A stretch of DNA of 64,000 nt, from NCBI GenBank assembly GCA_963741135.1, contig CAVUHC010000007.1, forward strand, positions 372,001 through 436,000, read 5' to 3'. The position numbers were made by a program, and so were the translations under genes. Positions 47,358 through 57,161 of this stretch are shown piece after piece. The notes beneath the pieces were generated by a model, which did no database searches, was not told the origin of the DNA, and saw only the letters and a list, made by a program, of their open reading frames with translations. Within the stretch, counting starts at the first letter, position 1. Every line of letters starts with the position of its first letter. Origin of the DNA: Gp6-AA40 sp963741135 (GTDB lineage Bacteria; Acidobacteriota; Vicinamibacteria; Vicinamibacterales; UBA2999).

Positions 47358-49296
47358 ATGATGCGCGTGGTGACGTGCGCGAGCCTGCTTCTCTTTGCGA
47401 CGGCGCTGGGCTGGTCCATCATCAGTGCGCGCGAGCCGCGCATTCCAGAAGGCCAGGTCACCTACAGACCGATCCAGATTCAGGAAGGTGGATACGTGTC
47501 TTCGGACACGTGCAAAGCCTGTCATCCCGCCCAGTACGAAGCCTGGCACGACTCGTTTCACCGCACGATGACCCAGTTGCCGACGACGGGCACCGTGCGC
47601 GCGGACTTCGATGGCGTGCGCGTGACCGACGTGCCGGGTAACCCGATTGATCTCGAGGTGCGTGACGACGAGTTCTGGGCAGAGTTCGGCGATCCCGACT
47701 GGAAGAGCAGCGAGGCGGGCGAGCGGCCGCGCATCAGGCGCCAGATCGTGATGGTCACCGGTTCGCACTATCAGCAGGTGTACTGGTACCGCACCGACCG
47801 GACTCGCGTGGTCGGCCAGTTACCGGCGACGTATCTCATCAATGAGCGGCGATGGATCCCGCGCGATTCCGCGCTGCTGCACCCGCCGGTGGAGAAGCCC
47901 GGTTCGGAGACGGGGCGATGGAACGCCATCTGCGTCAATTGCCATGCGACGGACGGCAAACGAAGGTTCGATGCGCCTGCCGACGTGGAGACGGTTGGAG
48001 CGTCTTCGATGACCGCCGATACCCAGGTCGGAGAATTCGGCATCGCTTGCGAGGCCTGTCATGGACCAGCGGCCGAGCATGCCCGTCAGAACCGCAACCC
48101 GATGCGCCGCTACTGGCAGTACCTGACCGGCAAGGCCGACCGGAGCGCGATTGTTCAACCCGCAGCAGTTGAATCCGGTGCTCTCGTCGCAGGTCTGCGG
48201 CCAGTGTCACGGCGTGTGGGAGTTCTTCGATCAGGAAGCGGAACGCCAGGCGAACTCGACCGGGCTGCCGTACCGTCCAGGCGACGAGCTCCGAGAAACG
48301 CGCGTCGTCGTGCAACCCACGAAGAACCAGGATTCGCCGACCGTACGCGCCATTCTCGACGCATACCCCGGGTACCTGAACGATTCATTCTGGTCGGATG
48401 GCATGATTCGAGTGTCGGGGCGTGAGTACAACGGCCTGATTGACTCGCCCTGCTTCAGGAACGCCACCGACGAGAAGCACACCTTGACCTGCTTTTCGTG
48501 CCACACGATGCACAAGACCCCCGACGATCCGCGCCCGATCGCGGAGTGGGCCGATACCCACCAGGTGGCGGCTGGAATGGACGGCAACGGCGCGTGCCTG
48601 CAGTGCCACGCCGCGATCGGGACCAACGTGCCCGCGCACACGAAGCACCAGCCGGCATCCACGGGCAGCTCCTGCTACAACTGTCACATGCCGTACACGA
48701 CGTACGGGCTTCTGAGGGCGCTGAGGAGCCATCAGATCAGCAGTCCCACGGTTGCCGCGAGTATCGAAACCGGTCGGCCGAATGCCTGTAACTCGTGCCA
48801 TCTCGACAAGACGTTGGCCTGGACGTCTGACTATCTCGAGAAGTGGTACGCAACGCCGAAGGTCAGACTGAGCGACGATGAGCAAACGGTTGCGGCATCG
48901 CTCTTGTGGCTCCTCAAGGGTGACGCGGGGCAGCGGGCGGTGGCGGCGTGGAGCATGGGATGGGTACCGGCCCAGCGTGTCTCGGGCACCGGGTGGATGG
49001 GCGTCCCTCTTGCGATGCTTCTGAACGATCCGTACGATGCCGTCCGGCTGATCGCCCATCGGTCGCTGCGCACGCTCCCTGGTTTCGACGGGTTCCAGTC
49101 CGATTTTCTCGCCCCTTCCGCTGAGCGGATCGGAGACACGGTGAGGGCACTGGACTTCTGGCGGCGCACGCTCCGGCCCGGCGACCGGAGGAGCGATCCC
49201 GCCCTCCTGCTCGACGCGGCCGGTTCTCCCAGGATGGATGCGATCATCAGGCTCGGCCTGCAGCGGAACGATCGCCCTGTCGTCCTCAGGGAATGA
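47358..49296 (+). CDS. Secreted octaheme c-type cytochrome, one frameshift
   Basis: ATG 47358 follows AGGAATGTTC and opens a signal peptide (VTCASLLLFATALGWSIISA). Eight CxxCH sites appear in order: CKACH, CVNCH, CEACH, CGQCH, CFSCH, CLQCH, CYNCH and CNSCH. The frame changes at about 48150 (from DRSAIV to FNPQQLNPVLSSQ), between heme 3 and heme 4, so one base is missing or extra; both halves otherwise read cleanly, about 645 residues in all. The pattern fits multiheme proteins related to cytochrome c554 and to TPR-cytochrome fusions found in Acidobacteriota and Planctomycetes, though no TPR follows here. It probably carries electrons in the periplasm. The membrane protein at 49301 follows 4 bases later. 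Confidence 0.87.
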
Positions 49297-49300
49297 GGAA

Positions 49301-49801
49301 ATGGCGGATCGGGATTACGCTCGCCGGCACCTGCGCTTCGGATGGTGGTCGCTGCTGTTCTTCACGATGCTCGGGCTCGTGCTGGAGTCGCTCCACGGCT
49401 TCAAGGTGCCTGCGTATCTCGACGCGTCGAACGAAACGCGGCGCCTCATGTGGACCCTTGCTCACGCCCACGGTACGTTGCTCTCACTCGTCCACGTGAT
49501 TTTTGGCCTGAGCGTGCGGGTTGCGCCGGAAATGAGCGCGCGCAGTCGCCCGCTGATTTCCTGGTGCCTGATCGGCGCTTCGCTTCTGCTTCCTGGCGGC
49601 TTCTTTCTCGGGGGAGTGGTGTTCTACGGCGGGGATCCGGGCATTGCCGTGCTGCTTGTCCCCGTCGGCGCCGCTTCGATGATGATCGCCGTCTTCTTGC
49701 TCGCCCGGATGGCGGCTTCAACCGGTCACGAGAGTGGGAGCCACGAGGAGGGCACTCGGCCGCGACAAGACCGTTCCCGCGGCACGACCAGTAGAAGGTG
49801 A
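49301..49801 (+). CDS. Four-helix membrane protein next to the octaheme cytochrome
   Basis: ATG 49301 follows GAATGAGGAA and gives 166 residues with four likely membrane spans (SLLFFTMLGLVLESLHG, AHGTLLSLVHVIFGLSV, LISWCLIGASLLLPGGFFLGGVVF, IAVLLVPVGAASMMIAVFLLARM). Histidines in the first two spans (LHG, HAHG, VHV) could bind heme b, which would suit a quinol-oxidising anchor for the cytochrome, but no family is recognised. The tail is charged. Spacing of 4 bp implies one transcript with the cytochrome. Confidence 0.7.
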   Translation: MADRDYARRHLRFGWWSLLFFTMLGLVLESLHGFKVPAYLDASNETRRLMWTLAHAHGTLLSLVHVIFGLSVRVAPEMSARSRPLISWCLIGASLLLPGGFFLGGVVFYGGDPGIAVLLVPVGAASMMIAVFLLARMAASTGHESGSHEEGTRPRQDRSRGTTSRR

Positions 49802-49807
49802 CAAACA

Positions 49808-49861
49808 AAATCCCAACGCCCAGGGGTCTGGACGTTGGGATTTGGAGTGTGGGATTTTGGG
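49808..49861. terminator. Inverted repeat and heptamer tract between convergent genes
   Basis: AAATCCCAACG (49808-49818) pairs perfectly with CGTTGGGATTT (49833-49843) across a 14-base loop; the right arm continues in 7-bp steps (GTTGGGA, TTTGGAG, TGTGGGA, TTTTGGG) to 49861. It lies between the stops at 49801 and 49871 and probably terminates both transcripts. Confidence 0.65.
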
Positions 49862-49870
49862 GCTTCGAAT

Positions 49871-51019
49871 TTACTTTGTCGAAGTAGTTCCCACCGGCTT
49901 CAGCATCAGCTTCTGCGCGCGCCAGTTCGTGAGCTCACCCACGATGATCTGATTGTCGGTGCGGCAATCGATCTCGTGAACGGAGCCGAACTCCTTCATC
50001 TGCTTGCCCGCCGTCCCGAACTTGCCGATAACTTTTCCATCCAGCTCCATCTTGTAGATTTCGCCGTTCTCAAAGTTGGTCGTGCCGTTCGAGTTGGAGG
50101 TGTAGAGATACTGGTGCGGGCCCGGTGTGATGCAGATCGCCCACGGTGCGCCGACGTGCATGAACTGCGTCTTGAAGTTCCCGTTGTTGTCGAACACCTG
50201 GATGCGCGAGTTGCCGCGGTCACCGGCGTAGACGTTGCCCTGCGCGTCGACGGCAATCGAGTGCACCGTGTTGAACTGCCCGATGCCCGAGCCCCTGCTG
50301 CCCCACGCCTTGATGTACACGCCGTTCTTGTCGTACTTGGCGACGCGGGAGTTGCCGTAGCCGTCCGAGATGAAGATGTTGCCCTGGGCGTCCCAGGCCA
50401 CGTCAGTCGGCCGGTTGAACGTGTCGCCGGGGATGCCGACGCCCTGTGGCGGCGGTGGTGCGGCAGGCGCGCCGCCCGCGCGGCCGCCCCCTTCGCCCGC
50501 GCCGCCGGCGCGGCCGGCCGCGGCCGGTGGGCCCTCCGCCTCGTAGTTGCGGATATTCAGTGCCTCCGGCTTACGGCCAAGCACCATCAGCACCTTGCCG
50601 TTCGGATCGAACTTGATGATCTGATTCGCCATCTCGTCGACGACCCAGATGTTGTCCTGGGGGTCGACACGGACGACGTGTGCGAACAGGAAGCCGTAGA
50701 TGCCGACGCCCATTTCACGGACGTAGGCACCAGTCGGGTCGAACTGGAACAGGCGAGAGCCGCCGTGCACCAGCACGCGCGAGCCACCGAGCGTCGCGGT
50801 GGTCGTGCCGGTCCGCGTATACACGTAGATCTGGCCCTTCGAGTTGGTGGCCACGCCGGACACTTCGCCGAGGTGGAGGTTGGCTGGCAGCTTCAGGAAG
50901 TTCGGCACGGAGTCAAACGGAATCTCCGCGAACGTAAGCTGCGCTCCCTGCTGAGCCGACAAGGCTCCGCCGAGGCCGGCGAGCAGGGCGACGAGCGTTG
51001 CGAGTAGTGTTCGTCTCAT
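49871..51019 (-). CDS. Secreted NHL-repeat six-bladed beta-propeller protein (paralogue 1)
   Basis: ATG 51019 follows GGGAGAGAG and gives 382 residues. A signal peptide (LLATLVALLAGLGGALSAQ) precedes NHL-type blades: GVATNSKGQIYVYTR, VVRVDPQDNIWVVDE, DVAWDAQGNIFISDGYGNSRVAKYDKNG, SIAVDAQGNVYAGDRGNSRIQVFDNNG and INPGPHQYLY-like closing strands. A Gly/Ala/Pro-rich insert lies in the middle (about residues 165-195). The fold resembles the peptidyl-alpha-hydroxyglycine alpha-amidating lyase propeller; a lyase activity is not established. The next gene is a clear paralogue 12 bp away. Confidence 0.85.
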   Translation of the reverse strand: MRRTLLATLVALLAGLGGALSAQQGAQLTFAEIPFDSVPNFLKLPANLHLGEVSGVATNSKGQIYVYTRTGTTTATLGGSRVLVHGGSRLFQFDPTGAYVREMGVGIYGFLFAHVVRVDPQDNIWVVDEMANQIIKFDPNGKVLMVLGRKPEALNIRNYEAEGPPAAAGRAGGAGEGGGRAGGAPAAPPPPQGVGIPGDTFNRPTDVAWDAQGNIFISDGYGNSRVAKYDKNGVYIKAWGSRGSGIGQFNTVHSIAVDAQGNVYAGDRGNSRIQVFDNNGNFKTQFMHVGAPWAICITPGPHQYLYTSNSNGTTNFENGEIYKMELDGKVIGKFGTAGKQMKEFGSVHEIDCRTDNQIIVGELTNWRAQKLMLKPVGTTSTK

Positions 51020-51031
51020 TGGCTCTCTCCC

Positions 51032-52145
51032 TTACCGTGCTGCCGATGTCGTGGTGGGCCGCGCTGCCTGCGGTTTCAGGACGATCTTCTGCACGCGCCA
51101 GGACGTGATCTCGGAGATCATCAGCTCGTTTTCGTTGCGGCAGTCGATGCCGTGCGTGGTGCTGAACTGCCCGAGCTGTTTGCCGGCCTTCCCGAACTTG
51201 CCGACGACGGTTCCGTCGAGCTCCATCTTGTAGATCTCGCCGGTCCAAGGCATCACGACGTTGTTGTTGTTGTCGGGATACGAGTTCGACGAGTACAGTG
51301 TACTGGTGCGGGCCCGGCGTGATGCAGAGCGTCCACGGCTGGCCGACGTGGTCGTAGATGGCGCGCAGCGTCAGGTTGTTGTCGAACACCTGGATACGGT
51401 AGTTGCCGCGATCGGCAACGTAAACGTTACCCTTGGCGTCCACCTGCATCCCGTGCGGCGTGTTCATCTGGCCCGGTGCTGCGCCCCGCGTGCCGACCGA
51501 CTTGATGAACTTGCCCCACTTGTCGTACTTGACCACACGGGAGTTCGTGTATCCGTCGGAGACAAAGATGTTGCCCTGAGCATCCCAGCCGATGTCGGTC
51601 GGCCGGCCCAGCGCGTATTGCTGCGCGTTCGGCGGCGGCGTGCCCGCCGGCGGGTTGGCTTCGAGTCCCTCGACAGCTTCGGGACGACGGCCGATCGTCA
51701 TGAGACGCGCCCCTCGGGATTGAACTTGATGACCATGTTCGATCCCTCGTCGACGACCCAGATGTTGTCGTCTTTGTCGACGCGGACGGCGTGCGCGAAG
51801 AGGAACCCGTACAGGCCCTCGCCGATCTCGCGCACGTACGTGCCCGTTCTCGTCGAACTCGAACAGCCGCGTCCGTTCGCTGCGCGTGTACACGAAGACG
51901 TGGCCCTTCGAGTTGGTCGCCACGCCGATTCCTTCACCTAGGTAGAGGTTATCGGGAAGCTTGATGAAGTTCGGTACCGACTCGTAGGGAATCTCGGGGA
52001 CGTTCTGCGCCTTCGCCTTCTGGGCGAGCTGTGCAGGCGTCGGGTTCGTATTCGGGCTCGCGATCTGCGGCTGGCCCTGGGCAAACGCGGTGGTCGCCAT
52101 GAGCAGCACTATGACCGGCAGGCAGCCTGTAAGACATCGCCTCAT
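51032..52145 (-). CDS. Secreted NHL-repeat beta-propeller protein (paralogue 2), three frameshifts
   Basis: ATG 52145 follows AGGAGG and opens a signal peptide (LPVIVLLMATTAFAQ). The same blades as in paralogue 1 are seen, but spread over frames: GIGVATNSKGHVFVYTRSERT, then after a shift near 51845 GEGLYGFLFAHAVRVDKDDN, back near 51705 to RRPEAVEGLEANPP and DIGWDAQGNIFVSDGYTNSR, and after a shift near 51300 to EIYKMELDGTVVGKFGKAG. It reads as one intact protein of about 370 residues once three indels are repaired. The two paralogues are tandem duplicates. Confidence 0.8.
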
Positions 52146-52351
52146 TGAAAGCCTCCTGGGACGTGCGAATTGAAGTTCCGGGCGTGGGTTCGCGCGTCAT
52201 GTATATACCCGCGGAGCCGCGCGTTCAAGGACAAAACCGCGGCATTGCGCAGCCGCGGCTATACGACATATGGCGACAATTCAAGGCTTTAAAGGCACTA
52301 GCGGGCACGATTGCGGCCCGGTAGGTCCGGGTTCGAGGCAAAAACAAGGGG

Positions 52352-52912
52352 CTACTGTCGCAAAGGCTTGAGCGCGTCCGTCCAGCGGAGCAGCTCGTCG
52401 AGCACGACTGTCGCAGCTTTGTCGTGCGTTTCGTTGTTCTTGAAGACGCCGTTCTCCATCAGCTGGGCGACGAAAGGAATATTGACCGCCTCCACCATCG
52501 GCATCATCTTGAGGCCGGTCACCATCAGCCGTTCGGTCTGCAGCGCGCGGGTGCCGGCGGAGACGCCGCCGTAGCTGACAAACGCGCACGCCTTGTAGTT
52601 CCACTCGTGGTACAGGTGGTCGAGCGCGTTCAACAGGGCCGGGGGCATGGTGTAGTTGTATTCGGACGTGACGAAGACGAACGCGTCGGAGCCGCCGACG
52701 ATTTCACTCCATGCCTTCGTCGTCTCCTGCTGGTACTTGCGGAGCCGGGGGTGGTGCGGCTCGCTCAGCAGCGGCAGGTTCACGTCCTTGAGATCGACGA
52801 GCTGGACGTCGAACTTGCCGTGCTCCTTCGCGCGCGTCGTGAACCATCGCGCGATCGGTTCCCCGACGCGTCCCTCGCGAACGCTGGCAAGGATGACGCT
52901 GAGTGTTGGCAT
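52352..52912 (-). CDS. NADPH-dependent FMN reductase
   Basis: A 186-residue flavodoxin-like protein. It has the phosphate-binding SVREGRVGEPIARWF near residue 10 and the FMN isoalloxazine loop TSEYNYTMPPALLNALDHL near residue 82, followed by YGGVSAGTRAL. This matches the ArsH/ChrR/SsuE-like FMN reductases that reduce FMN, quinones or metals with NAD(P)H in the cytosol. Length is standard. The start follows a heptamer repeat tract and the partner gene is not evident. Confidence 0.9.
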   Translation of the reverse strand: MPTLSVILASVREGRVGEPIARWFTTRAKEHGKFDVQLVDLKDVNLPLLSEPHHPRLRKYQQETTKAWSEIVGGSDAFVFVTSEYNYTMPPALLNALDHLYHEWNYKACAFVSYGGVSAGTRALQTERLMVTGLKMMPMVEAVNIPFVAQLMENGVFKNNETHDKAATVVLDELLRWTDALKPLRQ

Positions 52913-52918
52913 TGCTGG

Positions 52919-54343
52919 CTACTTCTGGGATCGGGGATCGGGGATCGGGGATCCGGAATCCGGATCGATTCTGTCCGATGTCCCGATCCCTGATCCCTGG
53001 ATCCCTGATCCCTGTCCCCGGCCGGATGCGGCAGCTCGCGCCCCGACTGACGGCGCCAGCACGCCCGCTTTCACATAGGTGAACAGTTTGTCGCGCGTAT
53101 CGGTGATGTCGAGGTTCCTCATCGTCAGCTGGCCGATGCGATCCTGCGGCGTAAAGGCCGACTCGCCCTTTTCCATCGTGAGCCGCTCGGGTTTGTACGT
53201 GAGGTTCGGGCTCGTCGTGTCGAGGATGGAGTAGTCGTTGCCGCGACGCAGTTCGACGGTCACCTCGCCGGTGACGAGGCGCGACACCCACCGCTGCGCG
53301 CGTTTCGCGCAGCATCATCGCCTGGGAGTCGAACCAGCGTCCCTGGTAGAGCAGCCGGCCCAGCCGCCGCCCGTTGTCGCGGTACTGCTCGATCGTGTCC
53401 TCGTTGTGAATGCCGGTGACAAGGCGCTCGTACGCGATGAAGAGCAGCGCCATCCCGGGCGCCTCGTAAATGCCGCGGCTCTTGGCCTCGATGATCCGGT
53501 TCTCGATCTGATCGCTCATGCCGAGGCCGTGACGGCCGCCGATCGCATTCGCCTCGAGCATCAGCTGCACAGGATCGCCGAACGACATGCCGTTGAGCGC
53601 CACGGGCTGTCCTTCCTCGAAGCGGATCGTGACCGCCTCGGGCGTGATCGCGACGCTGTCGCGCCAGAACGCGACGCCCATGATCGGTTCGACGATCTTC
53701 ATCCCCTTGTTCAGGAACTCGAGATCCTTGGCTTCATGGGTCGCGCCGAGCAGGTTGGAGTCGGTCGAGTACGCCTTCTCGGCGCTCATGCGGTAGGAGA
53801 GTCCCGCCCGCACCATGTACTCCGACATCTCTTTGCGCCCGCCGAGCTCGTCGATGAATTGCTGATCGAGCCACGGCTTGTAGATCTTGAGATTCGGATT
53901 CGCCAGCAGGCCGTAGCGATAGAAGCGCTCGATGTCGTTTCCCTTGAACGTGCTTCCGTCTCCCCAGATGTTGACCTCGTCATCCTTCATCGCCACGACG
54001 AGCATCGTGCCGGTGACGGCGCGCCCGATCGGCGTCGTGTTGAAGTAGGGGACGCCCGCGGTGGAGATGTGGAAGGCGCCGCTTTGCAGCGCGGCGAGCC
54101 CCTCGGAGACCAGCTGCGCGCGGCAGTCGATCAGCCGCGCCTTCTCGGCACCGTACTCGAGCGCGCGCTGGGGAATAGCTGTCGTAGTTCGTCTCGTCCG
54201 GCTGCCCGAGGTTCGCGGTGTAGGCGTAGGGGATCGCGCCCTTGCTCGCGCATCCAGTGCAGCGCCGCGCTCGTATCGAGACCGCCGGAAAACGCGATGC
54301 CGACTTTCTGGCCGGCGGGAACGCTCTGAAGAATCGTAGACAC
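52919..54343 (-). CDS. argG: Argininosuccinate synthase, three frameshifts
   Basis: The enzyme joins citrulline and aspartate with ATP in arginine synthesis. Its text closely follows the long (E. coli-type, about 445-residue) ArgG: VSTILQSVPAGQKVGIAFSG (P-loop SGGLDTS), YAYTANLGQPDE, VNIWGDGSTFKGNDIERFYRYG, MSDQIENRIIEAKSRGIYEA and ELRRGNDYSILDTTSPNLTYK. It is read in several frames with shifts near 54240, 54178 and 53300. The likely start is GTG 54343. The frame runs past the usual C terminus through the heptamer repeat to 52919, so the natural stop may be near 53035 or may be lost. No other arginine gene is beside it. Confidence 0.9.
52927..53018. repeat. Heptamer tract GGGATCG with inverted arms
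   Basis: Three GGGATCG and one GGGATCC run in 7-bp steps from 52927 to 52954, then GGAATCC and GGATCGA. After a 12-base loop the opposite arm (52981-53018) carries CCCTGAT/CCCTGGA-type units, so the whole can fold into a long hairpin. It lies inside the open argG frame, coding GSGIQGSG and SGSPIPDPRS at the C terminus. Confidence 0.85.
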
Positions 54344-54490
54344 GTGGAGACCATCATAAATGCTGAATGGATGATTGCTGAATCCTGAATGTGGTCGGGG
54401 CAGTCGCTCGGATACGCAGACGAGCTGTTCTGCGCTATCATCGCGCCGCAATCAGCGTCAGCCCAACAAATCTGGGGTGGAGAAGCGGAT

Positions 54491-55430
54491 ATGCGAACTC
54501 GATTCAACCGCTTCAGCGGTGCCGCGGCGGGAGTCGTGGTCCTCGCGATCTTCGCACTGACCGCGATTTACACGACCGGCCAGGCAACACGAACACCGCG
54601 GGCCGCGGATGGCAAGCCGAATCTGAACGGGATTTGGCAGGTGACGAATACCGCCAACTGGGATCTCCTGCCGCACACCATCCGTCCGGCGGTCGCACAG
54701 CCCGGTGTCTACGCGAATCACCCGGTTCTTGCGGCGCCCGTGTTGGCGCTCGGCGCCGCCGGCCTCGTGCCGCCGGGGCCGGGTGTCGTCGAAGGCGATC
54801 GAGATTCCCTACAAACCCGAGGCGGCAGCACAAAAGCGAGAGAACGCCGAGCACTGGCTGGATCGCGATCCGGAAGTCAGGTGCTACATGCCGGGGATAC
54901 CGCGCGCGATGTACATGCCGTATCCATTTCAGATTACGCAGAGCACGAACAAGATCCAGATGGTGTTCGCATATGCGAATGCGAGTCGCACGATTTACCT
55001 GGATGCGGCGCCGGCGCCGCCGGCTGATATGTGGATGGGGCATTCAGTCGGCCATTGGGAAGGCAACACGCTGGTCGTTGACGTCGCGCACTTCAACGAC
55101 CGCACCTGGTTCTCCGGTCGGGAGACTTCCACAGCGACGCGCTGCATGTTGTGGAGCGCTTCACGCCGATCACATCCGATGCATTGCGATACGAAGTGAC
55201 GATTGACGGACCCGAACGTCTTCACGCGTCCCTGGAAGATGAAGATGGTCCTGTATCGGCAGCTCGACGACAACGCGGTTCTGATGGATTACCGGTGCCT
55301 CGAGCTCGTCGAGGAGACGTTTCTCGGTCACACTCGAAAAGAGCCGCTGGTCAAGCACTGGGAGGGAGAGACGATCGTCCTCGACGTGACGCGCAGGATT
55401 CCACCCGGTGACAAGCGGTACGAACGGTGA
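54491..55430 (+). CDS. Secreted W-G-D-type family protein, three frameshifts
   Basis: ATG 54491 starts a signal anchor (AAAGVVVLAIFALTAIYTTG) and NLNGIWQV. The frame shifts near 54800 (to EIPYKPEAAAQKRENAEHWLDRDPEVRC), near 55125 (to GDFHSDALHVVERFTPI) and near 55205 (to DPNVFTRPWKMKMVLYRQL). The family phrases are GHSVGHWEGNTLVVDVAHFND and DPNVFTRPW, shared with the genes at 4419 and 55466. Read through, the product has about 312 residues. No catalytic motif is known. It is followed by a second member and a DUF6152 gene in one apparent transcript. Confidence 0.75.
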
Positions 55431-55465
55431 AACACATCTTCGGCCATCAGACGGAGGTACTGGCG

Positions 55466-56711
55466 ATGAAAACGAGAGCGCGGTTCCTCACATGGCTTGT
55501 TGCGTTGACGGCCGCGACCATCGTCGCGGTGGCGCTGGACGGCGGCAGAGCCGCCGGTCAGGCATCGGGCCAGGCTCCCGCCAGGCCGCGGACGGCCGCC
55601 CAGCCTGCGGCGCCGCCGGTGACACAGACTGCTCCGGCGCGCAGCGCCTCCAGGAGTCCGCGGACGGCGTGGGGCACTCCGGACCTGCAGGGCATCTGGA
55701 GCAACAACATCCTCGTTCCGCTCGAACGCCCCAGAGAGTTTGGTACACGCGCATTCATGACCCGAGGAGGAGCACGCGAAGGCGCTTGCCGAACTGCAGG
55801 TGCGGAATCAGCGTCCTGGCCGTGACAGTCGCGAGGTGGGCGGAAAGCCCGCGATCGGCACCGAGAAGGACGTCGCCCGTGCGTATAACGAGTTCTGGTT
55901 CGGGGACAAGCCGACACGGCTCGGCATGCGCACATCGATGATTACCGATCCGGCGGACGGAAGAATTCCGCCGTTCACGCCTGAGGCGGCGAAGCGCATT
56001 GCCGACAAGCGCGAGTACCTGGCTGCCCTGCTGCAGGGCACGTCCGGCGGAAGACCCGGGGCGATTTCACCGAGACGGGCGGAGCCATCCACGGACTACA
56101 ACCTGGATCGAATGAATCGCGCCGATGGTCCGGAGGACCGCGGCGGTCCGGAGCGCTGCTTCGGGGGCGAGCTGCCGGTCGTGATGGGTACGGGTACGTT
56201 TGGCGGCGTCATGCAACTCGTCCAGGCTCCTGATTCCGTGTCGATCTATTACGACGTCGGCCAGGGGTCGGGGTTCGCATGGGTGATTCCAATTGCGAAC
56301 CGTCCGCATCTGTCGAAGAACGTCCAGCTCTATCGCGGTGACGCGATCGGTCATTGGGAAGGCGACACGCTGGTTGTCGATGTCACCAACTTCAGTGACG
56401 AGACGAATTTCCATGGCTCTCGAGCGAACCTGCACCTGATCCAGCGCTTCAAGCGCGTCGACGCGAACACGCTCTCCGTCGAATTCACGGCGGAGGATCC
56501 GACGACGTGGACCAGGCCGTGGACCGCCGTGCAGGAACTGCAGAAGAGCGACGACAAGACCACGCTGGTGCTCGAGGGCGGCTGCCACGAGGGAAATTAC
56601 GGCCTTCTAGGCATGTTGCTCAACACACGCGCCGCAGATCAAGCGTTCAGGGAAGGGAAAGGACCCGACCCTGCCACGCAGGACAACGCAACGGGTGGCG
56701 GCGATAACTGA
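55466..56711 (+). CDS. Secreted W-G-D-type family protein, one frameshift
   Basis: ATG 55466 follows GGAGG and opens a signal peptide with an Ala/Pro-rich linker, then WGTPDLQGIWSNNILVPLERP. The frame shifts near 55765; the rest is read in the frame to TGA 56711 with EKDVARAYNEFWFGD, TSMITDPADGRIPPFTP, DAIGHWEGDTLVVDVTNFSD, HLIQRFKRVDANTLSVEFTAED and TWTRPWTAVQEL. It is about 415 residues when joined. Same family as the two others in this window, with the longer N-terminal half seen in many relatives. It lies 30 bp upstream of the DUF6152 gene. Confidence 0.78.
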
Positions 56712-56741
56712 GGTCGATCGTTCTACGCGAGGGGAGTCTCC

Positions 56742-57158
56742 ATGCGTACAAAGCTGACACTGGCGATCACAAGCGCGTGTCTCCTGATCGTGGCCGGCGC
56801 CAGGCCGGCGCGGGCGCACCACGCGTTCGCTGCGGAGTTCGATGCGAACAAGCCTGTGAAGTTCGAGAAGGCAACCGTCACGAAAGTCGAATGGATTAAT
56901 CCGCACTCGTGGATTCACGTCAATGTGTCGATGCCCGATGGCAGTGCCGAGGCGTGGTCGATCGAAGCCGGGACCCCGAACGTCCTGTTCCGCCGCGGCT
57001 TCACCAAGGAGGCGTTGCTGCCCGGGACCGTGATCCGCATTGACGGGTATCGCGCGAAAGATGGGTCGCACCGGGCGAATGGCCGCGACATCACGCTGCC
57101 GGACGGCCGCACACTGTTCCTTGGATCGTCCGGAACGGGCGCGCCGCAGTCGAAATAG
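56742..57158 (+). CDS. DUF6152 family secreted protein
   Basis: 138 residues from ATG 56742 after GGGGAG. A signal peptide (TLAITSACLLIVAGARPARA) is cut just before HHAFAAEFDANKPV. The family core follows: VTKVEWINPHSWIHVNV with the NPH turn, GTPNVLFRRGFTKEALLPGT, and DGRTLFLGSS. As at 5316, it directly follows genes of the W-G-D type family. Unknown function, periplasmic. It is convergent with the diheme cytochrome at 57162 with only 3 bases between the stops. Confidence 0.88.
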   Translation: MRTKLTLAITSACLLIVAGARPARAHHAFAAEFDANKPVKFEKATVTKVEWINPHSWIHVNVSMPDGSAEAWSIEAGTPNVLFRRGFTKEALLPGTVIRIDGYRAKDGSHRANGRDITLPDGRTLFLGSSGTGAPQSK

Positions 57159-57161
57159 GTA

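Noticed and set aside
51032..52145. Programmed ribosomal frameshifting
   Set aside because: Three shifts in one short gene, without slippery heptamers or common structures, and many similar breaks nearby fit sequencing indels better.
52290..52350. tRNA-like stretch with GGTTCGAG
   Set aside because: The bases on either side of the putative T-loop do not pair and no acceptor stem or anticodon arm is found.
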